This document shows positions 16,680 through 25,074 of a stretch of DNA of 64,000 nucleotides, in pieces. The notes under the pieces were generated by a model that was not told the DNA's origin, ran no database searches, and saw only the letters and a list, made by a program, of their open reading frames with translations. Positions within the stretch are counted from its first letter, which is position 1. The number at the start of each line of letters is the position of its first letter. Location of the stretch: contig CAWDVA010000007.1 of assembly GCA_963805645.1 (NCBI GenBank), forward strand, positions 62,001-126,000. The letters are read 5' to 3'. The position numbers and the translations under genes are program-made. The DNA comes from CAVXEH01 sp963805645. GTDB lineage: Bacteria; Chloroflexota; Limnocylindria; QHBO01.

Positions 16680-17628
16680 TCAACGCGTAGAGCAGGGCGG
16701 CCTCGGTGTGCATCCGGTTCTCCGCCTGTGGCCAGACACGTGACGCGGGACCGTCGATCACCGCGTCGGTGACCTCCTCGCCGCGGTGCGCCGGCAGGCA
16801 GTGCAGGAAGATCGCGCCATCCGACGCCCGGGCCATGAGCGCCTCGTCCACGGTGTAGCCCGCGAACGCAGCCAGCCGTGCCTCCTTCTCCGCCTCGCGG
16901 CCCATGGAGGTCCACACGTCGGCGTAGACGGCGTCCGCGCCGGTCACGGCTTCTGCCGGATCGTGGAGCAGGGTGATCGACCCACCGGTATCGGCGGCCC
17001 GCGCCTGCGCGACGCGAACGATCTCCTCCGACGGCTCGTAGCCGGCGGGGGTCGCGACCCGCAGCTCGAACCCGGTCAGCGCGGCCGCCTGGATGAGCGA
17101 GTGGCTCACGTTGTCGCCGTCGCCCACGAACGCCACGGTCAGGCCGCCCAGGTGGCCGAACTCCTCCTCGACAGTCAGGACATCTGCGAGCGCCTGGCAG
17201 GGGTGGTGCTCATCGGTCAGGGTGTTGATGACCGGGACGGAGGCGGCATCGGCCAGCTCCACCACCCGCTCGTGCCCGAAGGTGCGGATGGTGATGGCAT
17301 CGAGGTACAGCGAAAGGGTCCGTGCCGTGTCCGCCACGGTCTCGCCACGTCCCAGCTGCAGCTCGTCTGAGCGCAGGGCGATGGGGAGAATCCCCAGCTG
17401 CCATGCGGCGGCCTCGAAGCTCACCCGGGTTCGGGTCGACGGCTTCTCGAAGATGAGACCGATGCGCCCGCCGGCCAGCCGGTTCCGGATCAGCTCCGGC
17501 TTCGCCTTGAGCCGATGGGTCAGGTTGAGCAGCGCCCGCAGCCCCATGGGGCCCAGGTCGTCGAGCGTCAGGAAGTCGCTCGGTGCAACGGCGGAGATCG
17601 GCGGCTCCCCGGCCACGGTTGACGTCAT
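16645..17628 (-). CDS. argF: Ornithine carbamoyltransferase
   Basis: A 327-residue enzyme converting ornithine and carbamoyl phosphate to citrulline in arginine synthesis. The carbamoyl-phosphate site is EKPSTRTRVSFE, with HPCQALADVLT, and the ornithine-binding signature is FLHCLPAHRGEEVTDAVIDG. DVWTSMGREAE fits OTC rather than ATC. ATG 17628 follows GAGGAG; the frame upstream is non-coding in character. No other arg genes are nearby. It lies downstream of ribokinase on the same strand with a gap of about 130 bp. Confidence 0.95.
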   Translation of the reverse strand: MTSTVAGEPPISAVAPSDFLTLDDLGPMGLRALLNLTHRLKAKPELIRNRLAGGRIGLIFEKPSTRTRVSFEAAAWQLGILPIALRSDELQLGRGETVADTARTLSLYLDAITIRTFGHERVVELADAASVPVINTLTDEHHPCQALADVLTVEEEFGHLGGLTVAFVGDGDNVSHSLIQAAALTGFELRVATPAGYEPSEEIVRVAQARAADTGGSITLLHDPAEAVTGADAVYADVWTSMGREAEKEARLAAFAGYTVDEALMARASDGAIFLHCLPAHRGEEVTDAVIDGPASRVWPQAENRMHTEAALLYALITGDIDGERLI

Positions 17629-17758
17629 GCCTTCAGGCTCCTCGTGCAGCGGCCTCCGCTCCGGAGCGCCGTACGGCCACCCTCGCGCGCTCCCGCGGCC
17701 TCCGCCAGTGCTTTTCGGACTGTTGGCCCCGTGACCGCGGCCGCTTCGTGGTGGCACG

Positions 17759-18673
17759 TCAGTGGGGGTGATCGGCCAGGAAGGCCATCAGCTCCGAGGC
17801 CCTGGGCATGCCCTCGCGTGCTCCCGACCGGCCCACGGACAGCGCGCCCGCGGCCGACCCGGCCCGAGCCGCAGCCTCGAGCGACTCCCCGGCAGCCAGC
17901 CAGGCGGCAAGCACGCCGGTGAATGCGTCCCCCGCGCCGGTCGTGTCCACCACGGCGTCCGCGGGGGAGCCCGCGATCGCGATCCGCTCGGCACCACGCG
18001 CCACGACCACTCCCCTGTCCCCCCGGGTGACCACCACGGGGCCCCGGGTGCGGGCCGCCAGGGCCGAGAGCCCGCCGTCGAGGTCCGGCGCGCGGCTGGT
18101 GATCGTGAGCTCAAGCTCGTTGAGCACCAGGATCGGGTCAGCCGCCAGCAGCGCCGCAGGCAGCGCCTCCGCGGGGGCGGCGTTGACCACCGCCGGGACT
18201 CCTCGCTCACGGGCACCGCGGGCGGCAGCCACGACCGTCGCCATGGGCACCTCGAACCCGGTCAGCACCACGTCCGCAGCGTCGAGGGCCGTGGGTGAGA
18301 CATCGCCCGGCGCGACCAGCGCGTTGGCTCCCGGGGCGACCGCGATCTGGTTCTCGCCCGCGGCATCCACGACGATGAGCGCCACGCCGGTCGGCGCCGG
18401 TCGAGTCGCCACGCGGCGAACGTCGATCCCCTCCCCTGCCAGGGCCTCCCGCGCGGCTGCACCGAACGCGTCGTCTCCCACGGCGCCGATCAGGGTGACC
18501 GCCGCACCGGCCCGGGCGGCGGCCACCGCCTGGTTCGCCCCCTTCCCGCCCTGGTGCTGGCTGAACGCACCGCCCAGGACCGTCTCGCCGGGTGCGGGCA
18601 GCCGCGACGCGGCCACCACGAGGTCGACATTGACCGAGCCCACGACCAGCACTCGCCCGTCCATGCCGGTCAT
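17759..18673 (-). CDS. rbsK: Ribokinase (PfkB family)
   Basis: A 304-residue PfkB kinase phosphorylating ribose with ATP. The N-terminal signature is VVGSVNVDLVVAASRLPAPG with the QGGKGANQAVAAARAGA sugar-binding glycines, and the C-terminal catalytic motif is DTTGAGDAFTGVLAAW with the base Asp. NAAPAEALP and the acidic LNELE motif fit ribokinase, but a related sugar or nucleoside kinase is possible. No ribose transporter is nearby. Confidence 0.88.
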   Translation of the reverse strand: MTGMDGRVLVVGSVNVDLVVAASRLPAPGETVLGGAFSQHQGGKGANQAVAAARAGAAVTLIGAVGDDAFGAAAREALAGEGIDVRRVATRPAPTGVALIVVDAAGENQIAVAPGANALVAPGDVSPTALDAADVVLTGFEVPMATVVAAARGARERGVPAVVNAAPAEALPAALLAADPILVLNELELTITSRAPDLDGGLSALAARTRGPVVVTRGDRGVVVARGAERIAIAGSPADAVVDTTGAGDAFTGVLAAWLAAGESLEAAARAGSAAGALSVGRSGAREGMPRASELMAFLADHPH

Positions 18674-18710
18674 TATCGGGTCGCCGACGGACGGGCGGTG
18701 GTCGATCGGG

Positions 18711-19535
18711 TTACCGGTTGCGGGCCCAGACGCCGGTGGTCAGGTCCGCGGAGCGGGCACCGTCGGCGCAGGTGTCGACGATCCGTTCCCAGGTGATGCC
18801 GCCGTCGGCCGCGGCGTCCACGTGATACGAGCCGCGCACGTCCGGACAGGCGGGGTCGCCGGTGATGGAGACGACGCGTCCGGACCCCTCGTAGGCGCCG
18901 GACCAGCGGTCGCCCACGGTGATGGTCGTGTCCGTGAAGGTGAGGATCTCGGTCGGCTCGCCATTCGATGCCTGGCGGGTGTAGCTGCCCGCGCTGTAGT
19001 GGCGCCCCGTCCCTTCGGCGAGGGTCAGCTCCAGCTGGCGCCCTCCCCACCCCGCGGCGCCGAGCACGACCACCAGTGCGGCACCGGCGGCGAGCGCACC
19101 GCGGGAGATCCCACCGCCGGTTGCCACCCCCACCGCCGCCGCGACCGCCAACCCGATGGCCGCGAGGAGCGCCCATTCGGGGGCGAGCTGAACCCCGGTC
19201 GCGTGGCCGGATTGTGAGACCGGGCCAAGGCCCGCTACCAGGAGTCCCAGGCCGGCGCAGACGGCCAGGAAGCCCCACCGGGCCCGCAGGCCGCGCATCC
19301 CCGCCAGGCGTCCGGCCGCGATCGCAGCGCCCATGGCGAACAGCACGACACCGGCGGCGAGGATCGGTGCCGACTGGGATGACCAGGCGTTCAGCACGGT
19401 GTTCACGCGCCGCGGTCCCTCTCCCAGCAGCACGCGATCGTGCGAAAGCCAGGCGGGCACGAATGAGAGACCGATGGTGCCAAGCCCACTGATGACGGCG
19501 AGCCCGAGGCCGATGGCGGCGCGTCGCGGATGCAC
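18711..19535 (-). CDS. Hypothetical membrane protein with C-terminal soluble domain
   Basis: A 274-residue protein. The first half has about five hydrophobic helices (AAIGLGLAVISGLGTIGLSF, ILAAGVVLFAMGAAIAAGRL, FLAVCAGLGLLVAGLGPV, WALLAAIGLAVAAAVGVATG, ALAAGAALVVVLGAAGWGG). The C-terminal 110 residues are a beta-rich domain with TEILTFTDTTITVGDRWSGA and two Cys (PACPD, DTCAD) that could form a disulfide outside the membrane. Family not recognised. It starts 60 bp from a divergent small gene. Confidence 0.7.
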   Translation of the reverse strand: MHPRRAAIGLGLAVISGLGTIGLSFVPAWLSHDRVLLGEGPRRVNTVLNAWSSQSAPILAAGVVLFAMGAAIAAGRLAGMRGLRARWGFLAVCAGLGLLVAGLGPVSQSGHATGVQLAPEWALLAAIGLAVAAAVGVATGGGISRGALAAGAALVVVLGAAGWGGRQLELTLAEGTGRHYSAGSYTRQASNGEPTEILTFTDTTITVGDRWSGAYEGSGRVVSITGDPACPDVRGSYHVDAAADGGITWERIVDTCADGARSADLTTGVWARNR

Positions 19536-19595
19536 GGCGGGATTCTATCGGCGCCGGCCGGACATCGTGGTATACCTGCGCAGAGGAGGCGCCGC

Positions 19596-19790
19596 GTGGA
19601 AGACCTCGACGACGTGCCGCACCGGCTGAACTGGCTCCGCTACATGGTGGACCGCGCCATCCTGCGCCTCGAGACCGAGCGCCCGAACAGCCCGCTGCTG
19701 AAGCTGGAACGACCCGAGCTGCGCCGGATCCTGGCCATCGCCGCCTACCGCGAGGTCCGCGACGTGCAGCACGAGACCGACGCCGGCTAG
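19596..19790 (+). CDS. Small conserved-looking hypothetical protein
   Basis: A 64-residue ORF with AGAGGAGG at 19582-19589, 6 nt before GTG 19596, an excellent initiation site. The sequence is charged and helical (PHRLNWLRYMVDRAILRLET, RPELRRILAIAAYREVRDV), without membrane segments or cysteines. Its end overlaps the convergent Rrf2 gene by 4 bp. Function unknown. Confidence 0.65.
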   Translation: MEDLDDVPHRLNWLRYMVDRAILRLETERPNSPLLKLERPELRRILAIAAYREVRDVQHETDAG

Positions 19791-20191
19791 CCGGTGATCG
19801 TCGCCAGCGTCGCACCGTCGAGCGACGCGCGCAGCGCCTCCTGCGCCGCGTAGAACGACTCGTGGGCCGCACAGCGGCCGTCCGCCCCACAGGGCCCGTT
19901 GCGCAGCACGCACGTCGTCCGGCGGCTGTCGCCCTCGATCGTCTCGATGATCTCGAGCAGCGAGATCGACGCGGGCGGGCGGGCAAGGCGATAGCCGCCG
20001 ATCCTCCCGATCCGACCGGTCACCAGACCGGCACGGGACAGGTCGGCCATGACCTGCGGCAGGAAGCTCCGCGGCACCCCGGTCCGCTCCGCCAGCTGAC
20101 GCCCCGTCAGCGGCTCATCGCCGGTCGCCGCAGCCAGCGCGAGCATGGCGCGCACTGCGTAGTCGCCTCGCTTGGTCAGCTCGACCTTCAT
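19787..20191 (-). CDS. Rrf2-family transcriptional regulator with three-Cys Fe-S motif (NsrR/IscR-like)
   Basis: A 134-residue regulator. The winged-helix N-terminus is MKVELTKRGDYAVRAMLALA with recognition region LTGRQLAERTGVPRSFLPQV and wing GRIGRIGGYRLARPP. The C-terminal cysteines are Cys94, Cys101 and Cys107, the C-x6-C-x5-C spacing used by NsrR and IscR to hold an Fe-S cluster. GGAGAG precedes the ATG. It is divergent from the copper nitrite reductase gene, so an NO- or redox-sensing role controlling nirK (NsrR-like) is the natural reading. This assignment rests on context. Confidence 0.88.
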   Translation of the reverse strand: MKVELTKRGDYAVRAMLALAAATGDEPLTGRQLAERTGVPRSFLPQVMADLSRAGLVTGRIGRIGGYRLARPPASISLLEIIETIEGDSRRTTCVLRNGPCGADGRCAAHESFYAAQEALRASLDGATLATITG

Positions 20192-20289
20192 CTTCTCTCC
20201 ATTGTCCCCCGGCAGTACCGCATGCCGCGCGCTCCCTGTGCGTCAGCGCGATTCGTGACCAATGGCCCCTGTCCTGGACCCCTGAAAGG

Positions 20290-20307
20290 CTTACTATCTT
20301 ACTAAGT
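20290..20307. promoter_or_regulatory. AT-rich imperfect inverted repeat between the Rrf2 gene and nirK
   Basis: CTTACTATCTTACTAAGT is a conspicuous AT-rich patch in a GC-rich intergenic region, 59 bp before the nirK start. CTTACT and ACTAAG form an imperfect dyad and TTACT is repeated. It may be the nirK promoter element or the Rrf2 operator; no consensus match is claimed. Confidence 0.35.
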
Positions 20308-20365
20308 CTTTGAGCAGCCCGCGGTCGGCGTCACCGTCGTTGATCGCGCAGTGGAGGTATCGACG

Positions 20366-21565
20366 ATGGCACGGGTCCTCGTAGCAGTGTCGGCGGTGGT
20401 GAGCATGGTCTTCCTGGCGCTCATCTATGCCGTCGTCTCGAACAACGCCGCCGCGACGACGCAGTCGTCGGTCCCGGTCGCGACAGCATCGGTCGCCGAC
20501 GCATCGGCTGCGGCGACGCCCGCGGGGAGTCCTCCGGCCGTGACCATCGACGAGATCAGCCGTCACCCCACGGATATGCCGGACAGCCCCAATTACACCG
20601 TCTATGACGGCGGCACCTGGTCCAACCCCGTGACCCGGACCGGGCCTATCACCATCCGGGCCACCTTCCAGATCAAGGAGGGCATCGCCCAGGTCGTCGA
20701 CGGAACCTACCTGGAGTACTGGACCTTCGATGGCGCGGTGCCGGGTCCCATGATCCGCGGCATGGTCGGCGACACCGTGGACTTCCATCTCAAGAACCCC
20801 GCGGACAGCAGCATGCCGCACGACGTCGACTTCCACGCGGTGACCGGGCCGGGCGGCGGAGCGGTCAAGCTCTTCACCGCGCCGGGCGCCGAGAGCGAGC
20901 TGAAGGTCAAGCTTCTGCACCCGGGGATCTACATCTACCACTGCGCCTTCCCGGACATCCCCACCCATATCGCGCACGGCATGTACGGCCTGGTGGTCGT
21001 GGAGCCGGAGGGCGGACTGCCAAAGGTGGACCACGAGTACTACCTGATGCAGAGTGAGCTGTACACCAGCGCCGGAGCCGACAAGAGCTATTCCGCGCTC
21101 AAGAACCAGGGTCTCCTGCAGTACGACGGAGCCAACGGCAACCTCGAGGAGCCGACCTTCGTCGTCTGGAACGGGCGCCCGGAGTCGACCACCGGGGACC
21201 GGGCGATGGGCGCCTACAACGGCGATTCGATCAATACCGGGGACACGATCCGCCTGTTCGTGGGCGACATCGGCCCGAACTTCTCATCGAGCTTCCACGT
21301 CATCGGCGAGATGTTCGACACCGTCTACGTGGAGGGCTCCTTCTCCCTGGAGAACCACTGGGTGCAGACGACCATGATCCCGGCGGGCGGCGCCGTGGGC
21401 GTCGAGCTCACGGTCGAGGTTCCCGGCAGCTACACGGTGGTGGATCACGCGATCTTCCGCATCCACAAGGGGGCCGTCGCGGCCATCCAGGTGACCGGGC
21501 CCGACCGGCCGGACATCTACGATCCGATCAAGCACAGCACGGAGCTCGATCCGCCGAGCAGTTGA
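20366..21565 (+). CDS. nirK: Copper-containing nitrite reductase (NO-forming)
   Basis: A 399-residue two-cupredoxin enzyme reducing nitrite to NO. ATG 20366 follows GGAGGT. An N-terminal hydrophobic anchor (VLVAVSAVVSMVFLALIYAV) and a low-complexity linker precede the catalytic part. Type 1/type 2 copper ligands are visible: His152, catalytic Asp155 and His157 in MPHDVDFHAVTG; His192-Cys193 in YIYHCAFPD; His201 and Met206 in PTHIAHGMYG. The second-domain catalytic His is His311 in SSSFHVIGEMFD. The short THIAHGMYG loop is of the Nitrosomonas/thaumarchaeal-like type rather than the Alcaligenes type. The divergent Rrf2 Fe-S regulator is the likely controller. Confidence 0.93.
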   Translation: MARVLVAVSAVVSMVFLALIYAVVSNNAAATTQSSVPVATASVADASAAATPAGSPPAVTIDEISRHPTDMPDSPNYTVYDGGTWSNPVTRTGPITIRATFQIKEGIAQVVDGTYLEYWTFDGAVPGPMIRGMVGDTVDFHLKNPADSSMPHDVDFHAVTGPGGGAVKLFTAPGAESELKVKLLHPGIYIYHCAFPDIPTHIAHGMYGLVVVEPEGGLPKVDHEYYLMQSELYTSAGADKSYSALKNQGLLQYDGANGNLEEPTFVVWNGRPESTTGDRAMGAYNGDSINTGDTIRLFVGDIGPNFSSSFHVIGEMFDTVYVEGSFSLENHWVQTTMIPAGGAVGVELTVEVPGSYTVVDHAIFRIHKGAVAAIQVTGPDRPDIYDPIKHSTELDPPSS

Positions 21566-21756
21566 GTGGGCATGGCAACGGCCCGGTTCAGCGGGTCTCC
21601 CCGCCTCGCGGAAGCTGCCGCGTCGGCGGCAGAGCCAAACTCCGAGCCAGGCCGGATCGAGATCGGGCCGGCAGCAGATTGGACGGTTGCACCGCGGGCG
21701 AACCGGGCCGGGTTCCATCCTAGCGCCGCGGCCGCGCGCGCGCCAGTGGCGCTGGG

Positions 21757-22020
21757 TCAGCGGCCGTAGATGATGGGCAGAGGACCCAGGACGCGTTCGA
21801 TCTCGGCGCGATAGCGGGCACCCGAAGGATGCCGGGCCAGCCAGCGCAGGTAGTCCGGATCGCGCTCGGCGAGCTCCTCGATGGTCTGGCCGGCGTGATG
21901 CCCGAAGTCCAGGCGGGTCGGATCAAAGGTGGGCTCGGGCGCTCGATGACCCGGCCCAACCGGGATCGAGGGATCGCCACCGACCTCGAACGGTCGGCGA
22001 TCGTCAGTTGTATCACCCAT
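21757..22020 (-). CDS. Small DUF3820/ExoX-C-like protein
   Basis: An 87-residue ORF; ATG 22020 follows GGAGGAG. The core LDFGHHAGQTIEELAERDPD then YLRWLARHPSG is the short FGxHxGxT...L..DPxYLxWL module found in DUF3820 proteins and at the ends of some exonucleases. No catalytic exonuclease domain is present, so it is probably a stand-alone nucleic-acid- or protein-binding module. It is convergent with nirK across 190 bp that shows no gene. Confidence 0.7.
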   Translation of the reverse strand: MGDTTDDRRPFEVGGDPSIPVGPGHRAPEPTFDPTRLDFGHHAGQTIEELAERDPDYLRWLARHPSGARYRAEIERVLGPLPIIYGR

Positions 22021-22102
22021 AGCCTGCTCCTCCACCGCGGAAGAACCCCCGATCGCGCCGATCGTACGGCTCCGACGACCGTCGCGCAACGGCCTATTGG
22101 CG

Positions 22103-23734
22103 CTATTGGCGATGAACGACCCTCCCCCGGACCATGGTCAGGTCACTCCGCACTCCGCCGAGCTCGGGCCCAGCACGCCGCAGCGTCGTGATATCGCAGC
22201 TCAGGATAGCCAGATCGGCCCATGCCCCGGGACGCAGATGGCCGACGTCGTTCCGTCCGGCTCCAAGGGCCGGGCCGCGGGTGTATGCCGCCAGCGCGGC
22301 CTCGAGTGTGAGTGATTCCTCTCCCCGCCACCCTGGCCCGGGATCGTGGGGCAGCCGCCGATGCACCGCCGTGTGGATCGCCGCCCATGGGTCCGGCGAT
22401 TCGATCGGCGCGTCGGATCCGAACGCGAGGCGAGCGCCGGCCTCGGCCAGCGAGCGCCACGGATAGGCGTCGGCCAGCCGATCCGCCCAGCACCGCTCGG
22501 CCGCTTCGCGATCGGCCGGCTGGTGGAGCGGCTGGATGCTGGCGGTCACGTCCAGGGCCACCAGGCGATGGCGGTCCGACGGCCGCAGGAGCTGCAGGTG
22601 CTCCAGACGGTCAGGCGGAGCGCCGGCGCCGGGCCGGGGCCCCCGCTCCAGTGCATCGAGCACGGCCGCGGCGGCGCGATCACCGATGGCGTGGATCGCC
22701 AGGCCGATGCCGGCATGCCGCGCGCGTCGCACCAGGTCGTCCAGCGCTTCGGGTCCCATCCGCAGGATCCCTGTCCCACCCCCGCACCGGTACGGCGCGA
22801 AGACCGCGGCGGTCCGAGACCCCAGCGCGCCGTCCGCGTAGGCCTTGGCCCAGCCGACCCGTAGCGTCGCGGCAGCGCCGAGCACGGCTCCCGTCTGGAG
22901 GCCCGCCGAGGCGGCCGCCTCGATGGCCGCCGACGGTACATCGAGCGTGACGCGGAATCGGCCGTCCATCACGCTCGCGGCCTCGGCGAGCTCGGAGAAC
23001 GAGTCACCCAGGGCGGCGTGCGGACCCACGCCGTTGGCGGCGGTCGCGTCTCCGGCATCGGTCGCGCCGGTGATTCCCATGGCCAGGAGCGCGGAGACGA
23101 CCTCGCCGAGCGCCACCCGCAAGGGGACGCCGCTGAGGCGGCCGGCCTGCTCCCCCACCAGGTCGGCCGCGCGCTCACGAAGAACCCCGTCGAGACGGCC
23201 GCGGGAATCGCGCTCGAAACGGCCGCCCTCGGGGTCGGCCGTGTCCGGGCCCACGCCCGCGCGTCGCAGGGCTTCGGCCGATGCCCAGGCCGAGTGGCGG
23301 TCATGGCTCTTCAGCAGGGCCGGCCGACCCTGCAGCACCGCCTCCAGCCGGCCAAGCGCCCGGTGGTCGAGCACATCCTCGGCCCAGCCATCGCCCCGCA
23401 CCCACTCGTCGGGAGCGGTAGCAGCGGCCGCCTGGGCCAGGACACCAACGACCTCATCCATGCTTCGGGCCGACGCCAGGTCGAGGCTGCGCCTGGCCCG
23501 TGCCATCCCCACCAGGTGCAGGTGGAAGTCGTGGAGGCCGGGGACCACGACCGCATCATCGGCACGGATGAGGCTGACCCCCGCCGGTGCGGCGGCGAGC
23601 ATGTCCTCGCGGCTCCCCACGGCCACCACCCGCCCCTCGCCGATGGCGAGCGCCTCGGCGATCTCCAGGCCGTCGGGGCGTGCCTCTACGACGACCTGAC
23701 CGGTCACCACGGTGTCGGGGCGCGGCCGGGTCAT
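22103..23734 (-). CDS. YtcJ-like metal-dependent amidohydrolase
   Basis: A 543-residue Amidohydro_3 family protein. The metal-binding GLHDFHLHLVG (HxH) is followed by SHDRHSAWAS, GWAKAYADGALGSRTAA, LAIHAIGDRA (metal His), LEHLQLL, and FGSDAPIESPDPWAAIHTAV with the metal/catalytic Asp. The C-terminal ADLAILSCD beta-sandwich is present. Relatives hydrolyse N-acyl or amide compounds, but the substrate here is unknown. Its ATG overlaps the TGA of the upstream glycosyltransferase (ATGA), indicating translational coupling. ATG 23734 is chosen; longer readings run antisense-like through the glycosyltransferase. Confidence 0.88.
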   Translation of the reverse strand: MTRPRPDTVVTGQVVVEARPDGLEIAEALAIGEGRVVAVGSREDMLAAAPAGVSLIRADDAVVVPGLHDFHLHLVGMARARRSLDLASARSMDEVVGVLAQAAAATAPDEWVRGDGWAEDVLDHRALGRLEAVLQGRPALLKSHDRHSAWASAEALRRAGVGPDTADPEGGRFERDSRGRLDGVLRERAADLVGEQAGRLSGVPLRVALGEVVSALLAMGITGATDAGDATAANGVGPHAALGDSFSELAEAASVMDGRFRVTLDVPSAAIEAAASAGLQTGAVLGAAATLRVGWAKAYADGALGSRTAAVFAPYRCGGGTGILRMGPEALDDLVRRARHAGIGLAIHAIGDRAAAAVLDALERGPRPGAGAPPDRLEHLQLLRPSDRHRLVALDVTASIQPLHQPADREAAERCWADRLADAYPWRSLAEAGARLAFGSDAPIESPDPWAAIHTAVHRRLPHDPGPGWRGEESLTLEAALAAYTRGPALGAGRNDVGHLRPGAWADLAILSCDITTLRRAGPELGGVRSDLTMVRGRVVHRQ

Positions 23735-25074
23735 GACGAGCCCCGCTGGCCCACCCGCGGCGTCTTGCGGAAGGTGCGCGTCTCCTCGACCAGCACGATG
23801 CGCAGCAGAACCACCGGCACGACGACCAGCCAGTGCGACAGGAAGAGCGCGCCGCGTGCCGCGCGCAGCGCGAGAGGCAGGCGGCGATCGCCGACGGCCG
23901 CCCGCCCGGCGAGTGCCAGGAGGAACGAGCCCAGGCCATACCCCAGGAAGAGGGAGACCGGCACCGTCGGGTCCATGCCCGCCGGGAGCGGAATGGTCAG
24001 GATCGACGCCACGATGCTCGTGGCGAAAAGCGGCGGGATGATGAACTCGGAGGCAAAGGCCAGGAAGTCCAGCTTGCTCGATATCGGCGCGCGGCTGATC
24101 ACCAGTCGCGGGCCGTGGTGCATCAGGCGCCGCAGGCTGCCCTCCGCCCAGCGGAGACGCTGCCGCCACAGGTCGGAGAGTCCCTCGACGGCCTCTTCGC
24201 GGACGATCACCTCCGGCGCCATGGCGACATGCTCCCCGGCAGCCGCCAGGCGCGTGGAAAGCTCGAGGTCCTCGGTGATCGCGGTCCGGCTCCAGCCACC
24301 GACACGCTCAAGGACGTCGCGCCGCACCACCATGCCGTTCCCGCGGAGCTCCGCTGTGCCGTCCAGGCTGCGACGGCCACACTGGCTGGCCAGGTCCATG
24401 AGCTGCTCGTCCGCCTGCGCCGCGGTAAGCCAGCTCACCTCTGCGTTGCGCGGCTGGCGCCTGGCCTGGATCGCAGCCGCCGTCGGATCGCGCACCCAGG
24501 CGGCCGTCACGCCCGACAGGAAGCCGGGGGCCACGCGCGAGTCCGCATCGAGGACGGCAACCACCTCGCCGTGGAGGTGTGGCATGGCCTCCGCGAGCGC
24601 ATTGCCCTTCGTCCGCGGGCCCGTGGTCGTCGCGACGGTCATGGCCCGCACGAGACCCTCGCGCGCGCCACTCTCGGTCGCCGCCCGTCGCGCCACGGCC
24701 ACCGTCCCGTCGGTGGACCCGCCATCGGCGACGAATACCTCGAAAGCCGGCATGCCGTCGGCGCCCGTGTAGTCCTGGTGGACAAGATCGCGGACGATCT
24801 CTCCGATGACCGCCGCCTCGTCCCGGGCAGGCACCACGACGCTGATCAGCGGATGTCGACCAGGCCCCTCCACCGGCGAAGCGGCCGCATGCTCCGATGC
24901 CCGCAGCGCAGCGCTGAACAGGCGCCAGCCCCGGATGGCGAGGTAGCCGACGTAGATGACGGACAGCCCGATGACGGCCTGCAGCACGCGGGCCGCCAGG
25001 ACCCAGGTGACCGCCAGCCAGGCGATGACCCCTGAGGCGATCAGCAGGCCGGCCGCAAGCGTCCTAGTCGCCAT
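23731..25074 (-). CDS. Membrane GT2 glycosyltransferase
   Basis: A 447-residue processive-type GT2. Two N-terminal helices (LAAGLLIASGVIAWLAVTWV, VIGLSVIYVGYLAI) precede the catalytic domain: VVVPARDEAAVIGEIV, VADGGSTDG, VLDADSRV (DxD), AITEDLELS (TED base) and QRLRWAEGSL (QxxRW). Further helices follow (FIIPPLFATSIVASILTIPL, FLGYGLGSFLLALAG, and a last one). QxxRW suggests a polymer or a multi-step lipid-linked glycan; the product is unknown. It overlaps the MFS gene by 11 bp and the amidohydrolase by 4 bp, so it sits inside one operon. Confidence 0.9.
   Translation of the reverse strand: MATRTLAAGLLIASGVIAWLAVTWVLAARVLQAVIGLSVIYVGYLAIRGWRLFSAALRASEHAAASPVEGPGRHPLISVVVPARDEAAVIGEIVRDLVHQDYTGADGMPAFEVFVADGGSTDGTVAVARRAATESGAREGLVRAMTVATTTGPRTKGNALAEAMPHLHGEVVAVLDADSRVAPGFLSGVTAAWVRDPTAAAIQARRQPRNAEVSWLTAAQADEQLMDLASQCGRRSLDGTAELRGNGMVVRRDVLERVGGWSRTAITEDLELSTRLAAAGEHVAMAPEVIVREEAVEGLSDLWRQRLRWAEGSLRRLMHHGPRLVISRAPISSKLDFLAFASEFIIPPLFATSIVASILTIPLPAGMDPTVPVSLFLGYGLGSFLLALAGRAAVGDRRLPLALRAARGALFLSHWLVVVPVVLLRIVLVEETRTFRKTPRVGQRGSS

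Noticed and set aside
17808..19217. 469-codon plus-strand open frame
   Set aside because: Antisense to ribokinase and the next membrane protein; Ala/Ser/Arg-rich without motifs.
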